NCBI RefSeq assembly: GCF_900205925.1
Contig: NZ_OAOD01000002.1
Coordinates: 186,001 to 250,000 of the forward strand
Direction of reading: 5' to 3'
From: Clostridium peptidivorans
GTDB taxonomy: Bacteria; Bacillota; Clostridia; Clostridiales; Clostridiaceae
Length of the DNA: 64,000 nucleotides
How positions within the stretch are numbered: position 1 is the first letter of the stretch; the number at the start of each line of letters is the position of its first letter. Position numbers and translations under genes: made by a program. This document shows positions 34,389 through 41,979 of the stretch, one piece after another. The notes beneath the pieces are model-generated. The model was not told the DNA's origin. It searched no databases and saw nothing but the letters and a program-made list of their open reading frames with translations.

Positions 34389-37300
34389 TTAGAATTCGTA
34401 GTTAGCTAATCTCTTGTATCCATCATATCTATCTTTAGCATCTGTTTCAGTCTTAGCATATAATTTATCTGCTACTTCTGGGAATGCTTTCTTTAATGAA
34501 GCGTATCTAACTTCGCCCATTAAGAAATCTTGGAACTTAGTCCAATCTGGTTCTTTGGAGTCAAGTACAAATGGATTCTTACCCTGTTCTTTAAGTTCTG
34601 GGTTGAATCTGTACATCTGCCAGTAACCACATTCAACAGCTTTCTTCTGTTCAGCTTGGCTAGCACCCATACCAGCTTTTAATCCCTGGTTAATACATGG
34701 AGCATAAGCCATTATTAATGATGGTCCGTTGTAAGCTTCTGCTTCTTGGATAGCTTTTAATGTCTGATTTTTATCAGCACCCATAGCTATTTGTGCAACG
34801 TATACGTATCCGTAGCTCATTGCCATCATTCCAAGATCTTTCTTTCTTGTCTTCTTACCTGAAGCTGCAAACTTAGCGATAGCTGCAGTTGGAGTAGATT
34901 TTGAAGACTGTCCACCAGTGTTTGAGTAAACTTCTGTATCATATACAAATACATTTACGTCTTCTCCAGTAGCAAGTACGTGGTCTAATCCACCGTATCC
35001 GATGTCATAAGCCCATCCGTCTCCACCAAATATCCACTGAGACTGTTTTACTAAGAAGTCTTTGTTTTCGTACATATCTTTTACATCTTCGTTTGAATCT
35101 TTAGCTGCTTCAAGTAATGGTAATAACTTGTTAGTAGCTTCTCTTGAAGCTTCACCGTTATCTTTAGTATCTACCCATGCCTGTAAAGCTGCCTTTAATT
35201 CTTCACTTACGTTTCCGTTTATAGCTGCTTCTGCTTTAGTAGCTAATCTTTCTCTTAACTGTTGAACTCCAAGAGACATACCTAAACCAAACTCAGCATT
35301 ATCTTCGAATAAGGAGTTAGCCCATGCTGGACCCTGACCTTTTTCGTTGATTGTGTATGGAGTTGCAGGAGCAGATCCTCCCCAAATTGATGTACATCCT
35401 GTAGCGTTAGCAATCATCATTCTGTCACCAAATAACTGAGTTATAAGCTTAGCATAAGCTGCTTCTCCGCAACCTGCACATGCTCCGTTGAACTCTAGTA
35501 ATGGCTGTTCAAACTGACTTCCCTTAACGTTCATTTTGTTCATTGGGTTTTCTTTCTTAGATACTGTTAATGCATATTCCCAATTGCTTTGTTCTTTTAA
35601 CTGTGTTCCAGCTGGCTTCATGATAAGAGCCTTTCCTGGAGCTGGACATACGTCAGCACAGTTTCCACATCCTGTACAGTCAAGTGGAGTTATACCCATT
35701 GCATAAGTTAATCCCTTGAATGTAGCGCCACCTTTAGCAGCAACCATAGTGAATCCTGCAGGAGCGTTCTTAGCTTCTTCTTCATTTAATAAGAATGGTC
35801 TAATTACAGCGTGAGGACAAACGTATGAACACTGGTTACACTGTATACATTTATCTGCTTGCCATTCTGGTACGTTAACTGCTATACCTCTTTTTTCGTA
35901 TGCAGCTGTTCCATTTGGGAAAGTACCATCTTCATATCCATTGAATGCTGAAACAGGAAGCTTGTCTCCTTCTTGTCTGTTCATAACATCAACGATATTC
36001 TTTATGAAATCTGGTTTTGCTTTTTCTTCTTCTACAAATCCTTCAGTTGTAGTCTTCCATGATGCTGGAACTGCAACTTCATGAATTGATTCAACACCTA
36101 AATCGATAGCAGCGTTGTTCATGTTAACAACTTTTTCACCCTTCTTACCATAAGAGCTTACAACTGCGTCTTTTAAGTATTTAACTGCATCTTCAACTGG
36201 AATTATGTTAGCTAATTTGAAGAAAGCAGACTGCATGATCATGTTGATTCTTGCGCCTAATCCGATTTCCTGGCCAATTTTAACAGCATTAATTGTGTAT
36301 AATTTAATGTTGTTGTTAGCTATGAAATTCTTCATGAAAGCTGGTAATTGAGCATTTAGCTCTTCATCTGACCATATGCAGTTTAATAAGAATGTTCCAT
36401 TTTTCTTTAATCCGTCAAGAACATTATATTTATGAACGTATGCTTGATTATGACAAGCAACGAAATCTGCTTTATTTATTAAGTAAGGACTCTTTATTGC
36501 CTTCTTACCAAATCTTAAGTGAGATACAGTTATACCACCGGATTTCTTAGAGTCATATGCAAAGTATCCTTGTGCATACATGTCTGTGTGATCTCCTATG
36601 ATCTTTATAGCACTCTTGTTTGCTCCAACAGTACCGTCTGATCCAAGACCCCAGAACTTACAAGCTGTAGTTCCTACTGGTGTAGTATCAACGTCTGGTC
36701 CCATATCTAATGATGTGTTAGTAACGTCATCAACTATACCTACTGTGAATAAATCCTTAGGTGCATCTAATTTTAAGTTTTCGAATACGGAAATCATGTG
36801 TCCTGGTAATGTATCTTTTGATCCAAGACCATATCTTCCACCAACGATAACTGGCTTTACTGTTTCATTTGTATAGAATGCAGCTTTAATATCTAAGTAT
36901 AAAGGTTCGCCAATTGATCCTGGTTCCTTAGTTCTGTCAAGAACAGATATCTTCTTAACGCTCTTTGGCATAACAGCCATTAAGTGTTCTACTGAGAATG
37001 GTCTGTAAAGATGAACTTTAACAAGACCTACTTTTTCTCCTTGAGCCATTAAGTAGTCTATTGTTTCTTCTATACAGTCACATACTGAACCCATAGCAAC
37101 TATTACTCTCTCAGCATCTTCAGCTCCGTAGTAGTTGAATAGTTTGTAATCTCTTCCTGTTAATTTGTTGATTTCATTCATGTATCCTTCAACAACTTGA
37201 GGAATTGTGTTGTAGAATTTGTTTGAAGCTTCTTTTCCTTGGAAGTATACGTCTGGATTCTGAGCTGTACCTCTAGTTACTGGATGATTTGGGTTTAAAG

Positions 37301-37916
37301 CTTTTGATCTGAAAGCTTTAACAGCATCCATGTCAACTAATTTAGCTAACTCATCATATTCTAATACTTCTATCTTCTGAACTTCATGAGAAGTTCTGAA
37401 TCCATCAAAGAAACTCATGAAAGGAACACTAGTCTTTATTGTTGCAAGATGAGCAACTGCTGCTAAGTCCATAACTTCCTGAACACTGCTTTCAGCAAGC
37501 ATTGCAAATCCTGTCTGTCTTGCTGCCATAACGTCAGCGTGATCTCCAAATATGTTTAAAGCATGAGTTGCAAGAGCTCTTGCACTAACATGGAATACGC
37601 TTGGTAATAATTCACCAGCAATTTTATACATATTAGGTATCATAAGTAAAAGACCTTGTGATGCAGTATATGTAGTAGTTAATGCACCAGACTGTAATGA
37701 ACCGTGAACCGCACCAGCAGCACCAGCTTCTGATTGCATCTCCATAAGTTTTACAGTTTGTCCAAAAATATTTTTCTTTCCTTGAGCAGCCCATTCATCA
37801 ACATGTTCTGCCATTGGGGATGAAGGAGTGATTGGGTAAATTGCTGCAACGTCAGTGAACGCGTAGGATATATATCCAGCAGCGGTATTACCATCCATAG
37901 TCTTCATTCTTCTCAT
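34389..37916 (-). CDS. nifJ: Pyruvate:ferredoxin (flavodoxin) oxidoreductase
   Basis: Oxidises pyruvate with CoA to acetyl-CoA and CO2, passing electrons to ferredoxin or flavodoxin; central to clostridial fermentation. 1175 aa, the single-chain homodimer type. Pyruvate-binding N-terminal domain (MKTMDGNTAAGYISYAFTDV, AAIYPITPSSPMAE). Gamma domain near residues 420-630. Two 4Fe-4S clusters in a ferredoxin insert (CIQCNQCSYVCPH, CTGCGNCADVCPAP). C-terminal TPP domain (ACAGCGEAAYAKL, GGDGWAYDIGYGG, YSNTGGQSSKSTP). ATG behind GAAGGGAATTTTTA. Frequent codons are more biased than in the neighbours, consistent with high expression. Flavodoxin is encoded next to it. Confidence 0.97.
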   Translation of the reverse strand: MRRMKTMDGNTAAGYISYAFTDVAAIYPITPSSPMAEHVDEWAAQGKKNIFGQTVKLMEMQSEAGAAGAVHGSLQSGALTTTYTASQGLLLMIPNMYKIAGELLPSVFHVSARALATHALNIFGDHADVMAARQTGFAMLAESSVQEVMDLAAVAHLATIKTSVPFMSFFDGFRTSHEVQKIEVLEYDELAKLVDMDAVKAFRSKALNPNHPVTRGTAQNPDVYFQGKEASNKFYNTIPQVVEGYMNEINKLTGRDYKLFNYYGAEDAERVIVAMGSVCDCIEETIDYLMAQGEKVGLVKVHLYRPFSVEHLMAVMPKSVKKISVLDRTKEPGSIGEPLYLDIKAAFYTNETVKPVIVGGRYGLGSKDTLPGHMISVFENLKLDAPKDLFTVGIVDDVTNTSLDMGPDVDTTPVGTTACKFWGLGSDGTVGANKSAIKIIGDHTDMYAQGYFAYDSKKSGGITVSHLRFGKKAIKSPYLINKADFVACHNQAYVHKYNVLDGLKKNGTFLLNCIWSDEELNAQLPAFMKNFIANNNIKLYTINAVKIGQEIGLGARINMIMQSAFFKLANIIPVEDAVKYLKDAVVSSYGKKGEKVVNMNNAAIDLGVESIHEVAVPASWKTTTEGFVEEEKAKPDFIKNIVDVMNRQEGDKLPVSAFNGYEDGTFPNGTAAYEKRGIAVNVPEWQADKCIQCNQCSYVCPHAVIRPFLLNEEEAKNAPAGFTMVAAKGGATFKGLTYAMGITPLDCTGCGNCADVCPAPGKALIMKPAGTQLKEQSNWEYALTVSKKENPMNKMNVKGSQFEQPLLEFNGACAGCGEAAYAKLITQLFGDRMMIANATGCTSIWGGSAPATPYTINEKGQGPAWANSLFEDNAEFGLGMSLGVQQLRERLATKAEAAINGNVSEELKAALQAWVDTKDNGEASREATNKLLPLLEAAKDSNEDVKDMYENKDFLVKQSQWIFGGDGWAYDIGYGGLDHVLATGEDVNVFVYDTEVYSNTGGQSSKSTPTAAIAKFAASGKKTRKKDLGMMAMSYGYVYVAQIAMGADKNQTLKAIQEAEAYNGPSLIMAYAPCINQGLKAGMGASQAEQKKAVECGYWQMYRFNPELKEQGKNPFVLDSKEPDWTKFQDFLMGEVRYASLKKAFPEVADKLYAKTETDAKDRYDGYKRLANYEF

Positions 37917-37969
37917 TAAAAATTCCCTTCTTTCTATATAATTTTAAAGTATATATAATTAAATTAAAA

Positions 37970-37991
37970 TTTTGTAGAATATTCCACAAAA
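37970..37991. promoter_or_regulatory. 22-bp palindromic operator-like site upstream of nifJ
   Basis: TTTTGTAGAAT / ATTCCACAAAA: an 11+11 bp inverted repeat with one mismatch, centred 64 bp before the nifJ start codon. It is not a Rex (TTGTTAA...), CcpA or Fur site. A regulator of pyruvate oxidation is likely to bind here; identity unknown. Confidence 0.5.
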
Positions 37992-38040
37992 CTTTTTAAA
38001 CAAAATTAATGCTTTACATTTCTAAGAATAACTTCTTAAA

Positions 38041-38105
38041 AAAATATCCCAATTAATTGAGATACGCTATTTTATAGCTAAATTATAAATTTCTATAAAG
38101 CATGT
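38041..38105 (+). repeat. Diverged copy of the 67-bp repeat
   Basis: ATCCCAATTAATTGAGAT forms the first hairpin with changed bases, and the second half (TTATAAATTTCTATAAAGCATG) matches the cheW units closely. It lies in the nifJ upstream region, 125 bp before the start codon. Confidence 0.75.
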
Positions 38106-38374
38106 AAGGTATCTACTTTATTTAATATACAACAAAAATATAGATATGTAAACCTTCTTAGTGGCATATTAATGCAAAAATTTGTTCTTAAATATGCTTT
38201 TTTTCCGTTTTAACTCATTTTTCTATTTTTTTAATGTATGTTTATTTTTTAACAAAATACTTACAAGTGATATTATAGCACAAAAAATTTTTTTATGTAG
38301 TAGTTTTTAGCAAAAAATTAAGGTATTAAGTTTAATTTGAAGATATTTGGAAAATCATTAAGCAAACAAAAATA
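38106..38374. other. AT-rich intergenic DNA upstream of nifJ
   Basis: No reading frame with a ribosome site and no palindrome beyond short AT runs. A TATAAT box reads on the minus strand at 38267-38272, but no matching -35 is visible. Confidence 0.5.
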
Positions 38375-38401
38375 GAAACATCTCATTAGCTGAGATGTTT
38401 C
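38375..38401 (-). terminator. Terminator of the flavodoxin gene
   Basis: Perfect stem GAAACATCTCA / TGAGATGTTTC followed by TATTTTTG on the minus strand, 52 bp after the flavodoxin stop. The stem is the first hairpin of the 67-bp repeat family, perhaps recruited as a terminator. Confidence 0.8.
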
Positions 38402-38453
38402 TATAACTCAAGAACTTCGAAATCAACATTATCTTAAAATGTATAGATTTCTT

Positions 38454-38879
38454 TTATTGTGCTATCTTTTTCCCAAGTTCTACTGCCTTTTGAATTTCTT
38501 CTTCTGATGGTGTTTCTTTTACTGCAAATTTTTCTATTACATTAAAATCATAATCCTTCATCTGTGCTTCCCAGCTATTTAAGAATTCTCCATTATCCCA
38601 TCCATAAGATCCAAATAATACAACAGGCTTTTTATTTACTGGAAGTAATTTAAATTCCTCTATAAATGGTTCCATTTCCTCTTGTTCTACTCTGTTATTA
38701 TCCATGGATGGACTTCCAAATGCCACTACATCTGCTTCTAATACATCCTCTACTTTTGCATAATCTACATGTTTTATTAAAACCTCTCCACCAGCTTCTT
38801 CAGCTCCTTTTGCTATATTATTAGCAAGCACCTCTACATTTCCACTATAACTCCAATATATTACAGCTACCTTTTTCAT
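38454..38879 (-). CDS. Flavodoxin
   Basis: 141 aa. FMN phosphate loop VIYWSYSGNVEVLANNI at the start, then the VVAFGSPSMDNNRVEQEEMEPF and VVLFGSYGWDNGEFLNSW loops that hold the isoalloxazine ring. Single-electron carrier that can replace ferredoxin as acceptor for pyruvate:ferredoxin oxidoreductase, encoded next to it but separately terminated. No Fur box was seen in its upstream region. Confidence 0.95.
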   Translation of the reverse strand: MKKVAVIYWSYSGNVEVLANNIAKGAEEAGGEVLIKHVDYAKVEDVLEADVVAFGSPSMDNNRVEQEEMEPFIEEFKLLPVNKKPVVLFGSYGWDNGEFLNSWEAQMKDYDFNVIEKFAVKETPSEEEIQKAVELGKKIAQ

Positions 38880-38970
38880 TAATGAAACCTCCTTTTACTT
38901 TTTATAATTTTATTAATAAAAATCTAGCTATTTTATTTTGTCATTAATTTTAAATTTTATTACCTTTTAG

Positions 38971-39219
38971 AAATAATGCGACATTTTTAATGTTGAACGC
39001 GTCGTATGAGATTTGCATTTAGGAAAGCAGTTCACTGCGCAAAGAAGCTCTAATATTTCTGACTTTAAATCACCTAAATTTTCTAAACTCGCTGTCGCTC
39101 AGACAGTAGAAAATTTTTAACGGTGGTTTAAAGTCAGAAATAAAGAGCTTCTAGTTGCTTGTTCAATGCTTTCTACAATGCAAATCTCATACTTATGTTC
39201 AACATTAAAAATATTATTT
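38971..39219. repeat. Giant palindromic element A
   Basis: 249 bp fold-back. Paired blocks from outside in: AAATAAT/ATTATTT; ATTTTTAATGTTGAAC (38983-38998) with 39197-39212, 16/16; GTATGAGATTTGCAT (39004-39018) with 39178-39192, 15/15; GAAAGCA with 39167-39173; AGAAGCTCT (39043) with 39144-39152; TTTCTGACTTTAAA (39056) with 39127-39140, 14/14; AAATTTTCTA/TAGAAAATTT. The loop (about 39085-39105) reads AACTCGC...CTCAGACAG. No coding frame. The ends and loop are shared with element B, which starts 88 bp on. Confidence 0.9.
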
Positions 39220-39247
39220 ATCTAACTTTCTACTTATTTATTGTAAG

Positions 39248-39283
39248 TTCTTATAACTTGTCTGGCTGTCGCCTTAAAAGATT
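39248..39283. repeat. Remnant or mini copy of the palindromic element
   Basis: TCTTATAA and TTAAAAGA arms (7 of 8 pairing) enclose TTGTCTGGCTGTCGCC (39258-39273), which resembles the apical loops of elements A and B (shared GCTGTCGC with A and TTGTCTG-GCTG with B). It has no long arms. Confidence 0.45.
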
Positions 39284-39307
39284 TTTATTTGGTAAACCTG
39301 AAATAAA

Positions 39308-39540
39308 GACATTTTTAATGATGAATGCAGTATGGGATTTATATCGTAGAAAGCATTGAATGAGCTTTAAAACGGTTTTATTTATAAATCTGAAATATCG
39401 TTAAGAGCCTTCTATTGTCTGAGCTGAGGCGAGTTTAGAAGGCTTAGATATTTTAGATTTATAAATATTAGCCGTTTTTAGCGAAATGAACGCTTTCTTA
39501 TATATAAATCCCATACGGAATATTCACCATTAAAAATGTC
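39308..39540. repeat. Giant palindromic element B
   Basis: 233 bp fold-back. GACATTTTTAATG (39308-39320) pairs with CATTAAAAATGTC (39528-39540), 13/13; TATGGGATTTATAT (39331) with 39502-39515, 14/14; AGAAAGC (39348) with 39492-39498; AAAACGG/CCGTTTT; ATTTATAAATCT (39380) with 39455-39466, 12/12; GCCTTCTA (39407) with 39436-39443. The loop TTGTCTGAGCTGAGGCGAGTT is the reverse complement of the element A loop at 16 of 21 positions. Ends 10 bp before the murG stop. Confidence 0.9.
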
Positions 39541-39550
39541 ACATTTTCTA

Positions 39551-40630
39551 TTAACTTCTCTTCTTGCAATATTTATCTATAAGTGAAACTATATTTTCAA
39601 TTCCATCTTGTACAGGGCTATTTTTCATATTTTCTATATATATATCTTTATTTTCATACAAGTAATTAATTTTATCTAAAAGATTTTCCTTACTAGTATT
39701 TTCTTCTTCTAATACAATACTGTATCCACTTTTTTCAAAGGATTTAGCATTTAATATTTGATCTCCTCTACTAGATTTTTTAGAAAGAGGAATCAATATA
39801 TTAGGCTTTTTAAGTGCTAAAAGCTCAAATATAACATTGGCTCCAGCCCTTGAGATAACTATATTTGCAGAATTTAAAAAATGAGAAAGCTCTTCTTTTA
39901 CATACTCATATTGCCTATAACCTTCTTTACCCTCAAGAGATTTATCTAAATTTCCATTACCACATATATGAATAACATTAAATTTTTTTAAAAGTATATT
40001 CAATATGTTTCTTACATTATCATTTATAAACTTGGAACCTAGACTTCCCCCTATTATAAGTATTATAGGTTTATTATCCTTAAAACCACATATTTCAATA
40101 GCTTTTTCACGACTGCCTTTAAAAAGTTCCTCTCTTATAGGTGTTCCTGTAAGTACACCTTTTTCTCCTTTGATATATTTAAGTGATTCTGGAAATGTAA
40201 CGCATATTTTTGTTAAGTAAGGAGTTGAAATCTTATTTGCAAGGCCCGGAGTAATATCTGATTCATGAGCTATAACTGGTATTTTATTAAAATATGCTCC
40301 TATAACCACTGGTACTGCTACAAATCCTCCCTTAGAAAAAACTATATCTGGTTTTTCTTTTCTCATTATATTAAAAGCATCTGCTACTCCTTTTAGAACT
40401 TTAAATGGATCAGAAAAATTTTTAAAATCAAAATATCTTCTAAGCTTTCCACTAGATATACTGTGATACTTTATTCCTTCCTTTTCTATTATGCTTTTTT
40501 CTATACCATCTTTACTTCCTATATATTGAATTTCATATCCAATCATCTTTAATTTAGGTATTAAAGCTACATTTGGAGTTACATGTCCTGCTGTTCCTCC
40601 GCCAGTTAAAATTATCTTCTTCTTTGCCAC
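39551..40630 (-). CDS. murG: UDP-GlcNAc:lipid-linked MurNAc-pentapeptide transferase
   Basis: Makes lipid II on the inner membrane face during peptidoglycan synthesis. 359 aa GT28. N-terminal glycine loop [13 protein letters not shown], the second loop [11 protein letters not shown], and donor-binding [24 protein letters not shown]. No adjacent mur/fts genes, so it stands outside the usual division cluster, as in several clostridia. Palindromic element B abuts its 3' end. Confidence 0.95.
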   Translation of the reverse strand: MAKKKIILTGGGTAGHVTPNVALIPKLKMIGYEIQYIGSKDGIEKSIIEKEGIKYHSISSGKLRRYFDFKNFSDPFKVLKGVADAFNIMRKEKPDIVFSKGGFVAVPVVIGAYFNKIPVIAHESDITPGLANKISTPYLTKICVTFPESLKYIKGEKGVLTGTPIREELFKGSREKAIEICGFKDNKPIILIIGGSLGSKFINDNVRNILNILLKKFNVIHICGNGNLDKSLEGKEGYRQYEYVKEELSHFLNSANIVISRAGANVIFELLALKKPNILIPLSKKSSRGDQILNAKSFEKSGYSIVLEEENTSKENLLDKINYLYENKDIYIENMKNSPVQDGIENIVSLIDKYCKKRS

Positions 40631-40822
40631 GTCTACACCTTCTTTTAGAATAATTTCTCTATAATTTTATATTATTCCCATGCTCTTGTCTATGTTTCTA
40701 TATTATAAAAAGAATTTTTTAACAATATATGTACAAAGTGTTTATCTTACCTTCAACTCACTAATATAATTATTTGTAAGCTGGATAAGATAATATTACA
40801 AAAGTAAAAGGAGGTAATAAAA

Positions 40823-41017
40823 ATGGCAAACAGAAGTAACAGATTAGTAGTTCCAGAAGCTAAAGAAAGATTAAACCAATTCAAGATGGAAACTGCTAGA
40901 GAATTAGGTGTTAACTTAACAGAAGGTTACAATGGAAACCTTACTTCCAGAGAAAATGGTTCAGTTGGTGGATACATGGTTAAAAAGATGGTAGAACAGT
41001 ACGAAAGAAATTTATAA
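40823..41017 (+). CDS. Small acid-soluble spore protein, alpha/beta type (copy 1)
   Basis: 64 aa. Binds and protects spore DNA. MANRSNRLVVPEAKERLNQF, then METARELGVNL and the family signature NLTSRENGSVGGYMVKKMVE. RBS AAAGGAGGTAATAAAA precedes the ATG. First of four tandem copies with increasing divergence at the last; its nucleotide sequence differs from copies 2 and 3 mainly at synonymous sites. I could not identify a convincing sigma-G promoter by eye. Confidence 0.96.
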   Translation: MANRSNRLVVPEAKERLNQFKMETARELGVNLTEGYNGNLTSRENGSVGGYMVKKMVEQYERNL

Positions 41018-41121
41018 GGACATAACTAAAATATAATATATATAATATTTGGTATCTTGTAAGAAAATTAGTCTTAGGAGATGCCGCCATTCGAAAATTT
41101 ATTCTAAGGAGGTGAAAGGTT

Positions 41122-41316
41122 ATGGCAAGTAGAGGAAATAGAGTAGTAGTTCCAGAAGCTAAGGAAAGATTAAACCAATTCAAGATGGAAACTGCTAGAG
41201 AATTAGGTGTTAACTTAACAGAAGGCTACAACGGAAACCTTACTTCTAGAGAAAATGGTTCTGTTGGTGGTTATATGGTTAAGAAAATGGTAGAAGCTTA
41301 TGAAAGAAACTTATAA
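41122..41316 (+). CDS. Small acid-soluble spore protein, alpha/beta type (copy 2)
   Basis: 64 aa, MASRGNRVVVPEAKERLNQF, otherwise almost identical to copies 1 and 3. Its last ~105 coding bases are nearly the same at nucleotide level as those of copy 3, pointing to recent duplication or gene conversion. RBS AAGGAGGTGAAAGGTT precedes the ATG. A hairpin lies between it and copy 3, so each gene probably has its own transcript. Confidence 0.96.
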   Translation: MASRGNRVVVPEAKERLNQFKMETARELGVNLTEGYNGNLTSRENGSVGGYMVKKMVEAYERNL

Positions 41317-41352
41317 TAATAACTATTAAAATATAGGTGCAATATAGTTTAT

Positions 41353-41387
41353 GGATTATCTATAAGAGTAATATCTTATAGATAGCC
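41353..41387 (+). terminator. Hairpin between SASP copies 2 and 3
   Basis: Perfect 11-bp stem TATCTATAAGA / TCTTATAGATA with a 6-nt loop, 37 bp after copy 2. No T run follows, so termination is uncertain. Confidence 0.5.
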
Positions 41388-41418
41388 CTACAACTTATAT
41401 TCGAGGAGGTAGAAAATT

Positions 41419-41613
41419 ATGGCAAGCAGAGGAAATAGAGTAGTAGTCCCAGAAGCTAAAGAAGGTTTAAATAGATTCAAAATGGAAACTGCTAGAGAGT
41501 TAGGTGTTAACTTAACAGAAGGCTACAACGGAAACCTTACTTCTAGAGAAAATGGTTCTGTTGGTGGTTATATGGTTAAGAAAATGGTAGAAGCTTACGA
41601 AAGAAATCTATAA
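41419..41613 (+). CDS. Small acid-soluble spore protein, alpha/beta type (copy 3)
   Basis: 64 aa, two residues different from copy 2 (KEGLNRF for KERLNQF). RBS CGAGGAGGTAGAAAATT precedes the ATG. The 127 bp to copy 4 contain no clear terminator. Confidence 0.96.
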   Translation: MASRGNRVVVPEAKEGLNRFKMETARELGVNLTEGYNGNLTSRENGSVGGYMVKKMVEAYERNL

Positions 41614-41740
41614 TACCATAAGACATTAAACAAAAGTTGACACCTTAGGATAAAATACACTATTAGCAATCTATAAGGCTTAGATTTAACCTTACTAGAA
41701 GTACTATATATGTATTCTATATTTAAGGAGGTAGAGACTT

Positions 41741-41932
41741 ATGGCAAGTAGAGGAAATAGAGTAGCTGTTCCAGAAGCTAAAGAAGCTTTAAACAGATTT
41801 AAGATGGAAACTGCTAGGGAACTAGGAGTGCAGTTCTCCGATTACAATGGAAACCTTACTTCAAGAGAATGTGGTTCCGTTGGTGGAGCAATGGTTAAAA
41901 AAATGGTAGAAGAATATGAAAGAAATCTATAA
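41741..41932 (+). CDS. Small acid-soluble spore protein, alpha/beta type (copy 4, divergent)
   Basis: 63 aa, the most divergent copy: VQFSDYNGNLTSRECGSVGGAMVKKMVEEY. It carries a Cys where the other three have Asn and lacks one residue in the loop after the protease site region. Such cysteines are uncommon in this family and could allow cross-linking in the spore (inference). RBS AAGGAGGTAGAGACTT precedes the ATG. Confidence 0.95.
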   Translation: MASRGNRVAVPEAKEALNRFKMETARELGVQFSDYNGNLTSRECGSVGGAMVKKMVEEYERNL

Positions 41933-41939
41933 ATAAAGA

Positions 41940-41975
41940 AAAGGAGTTTGCACTTTGGCAAACTCCTTTTTTCTT
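41940..41975. terminator. Bidirectional terminator between SASP array and kinase gene
   Basis: AAAAGGAGTTTGC / GCAAACTCCTTTTTT stem with a 6-nt loop and T runs in both directions, serving the convergent genes. Confidence 0.92.
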
Positions 41976-41979
41976 TATT

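Noticed and set aside
40700-40822. Sigma-G promoter before SASP copy 1
   Set aside because: No pair of -35/-10 boxes with correct spacing could be matched by eye; spore-specific control is expected but not shown here.
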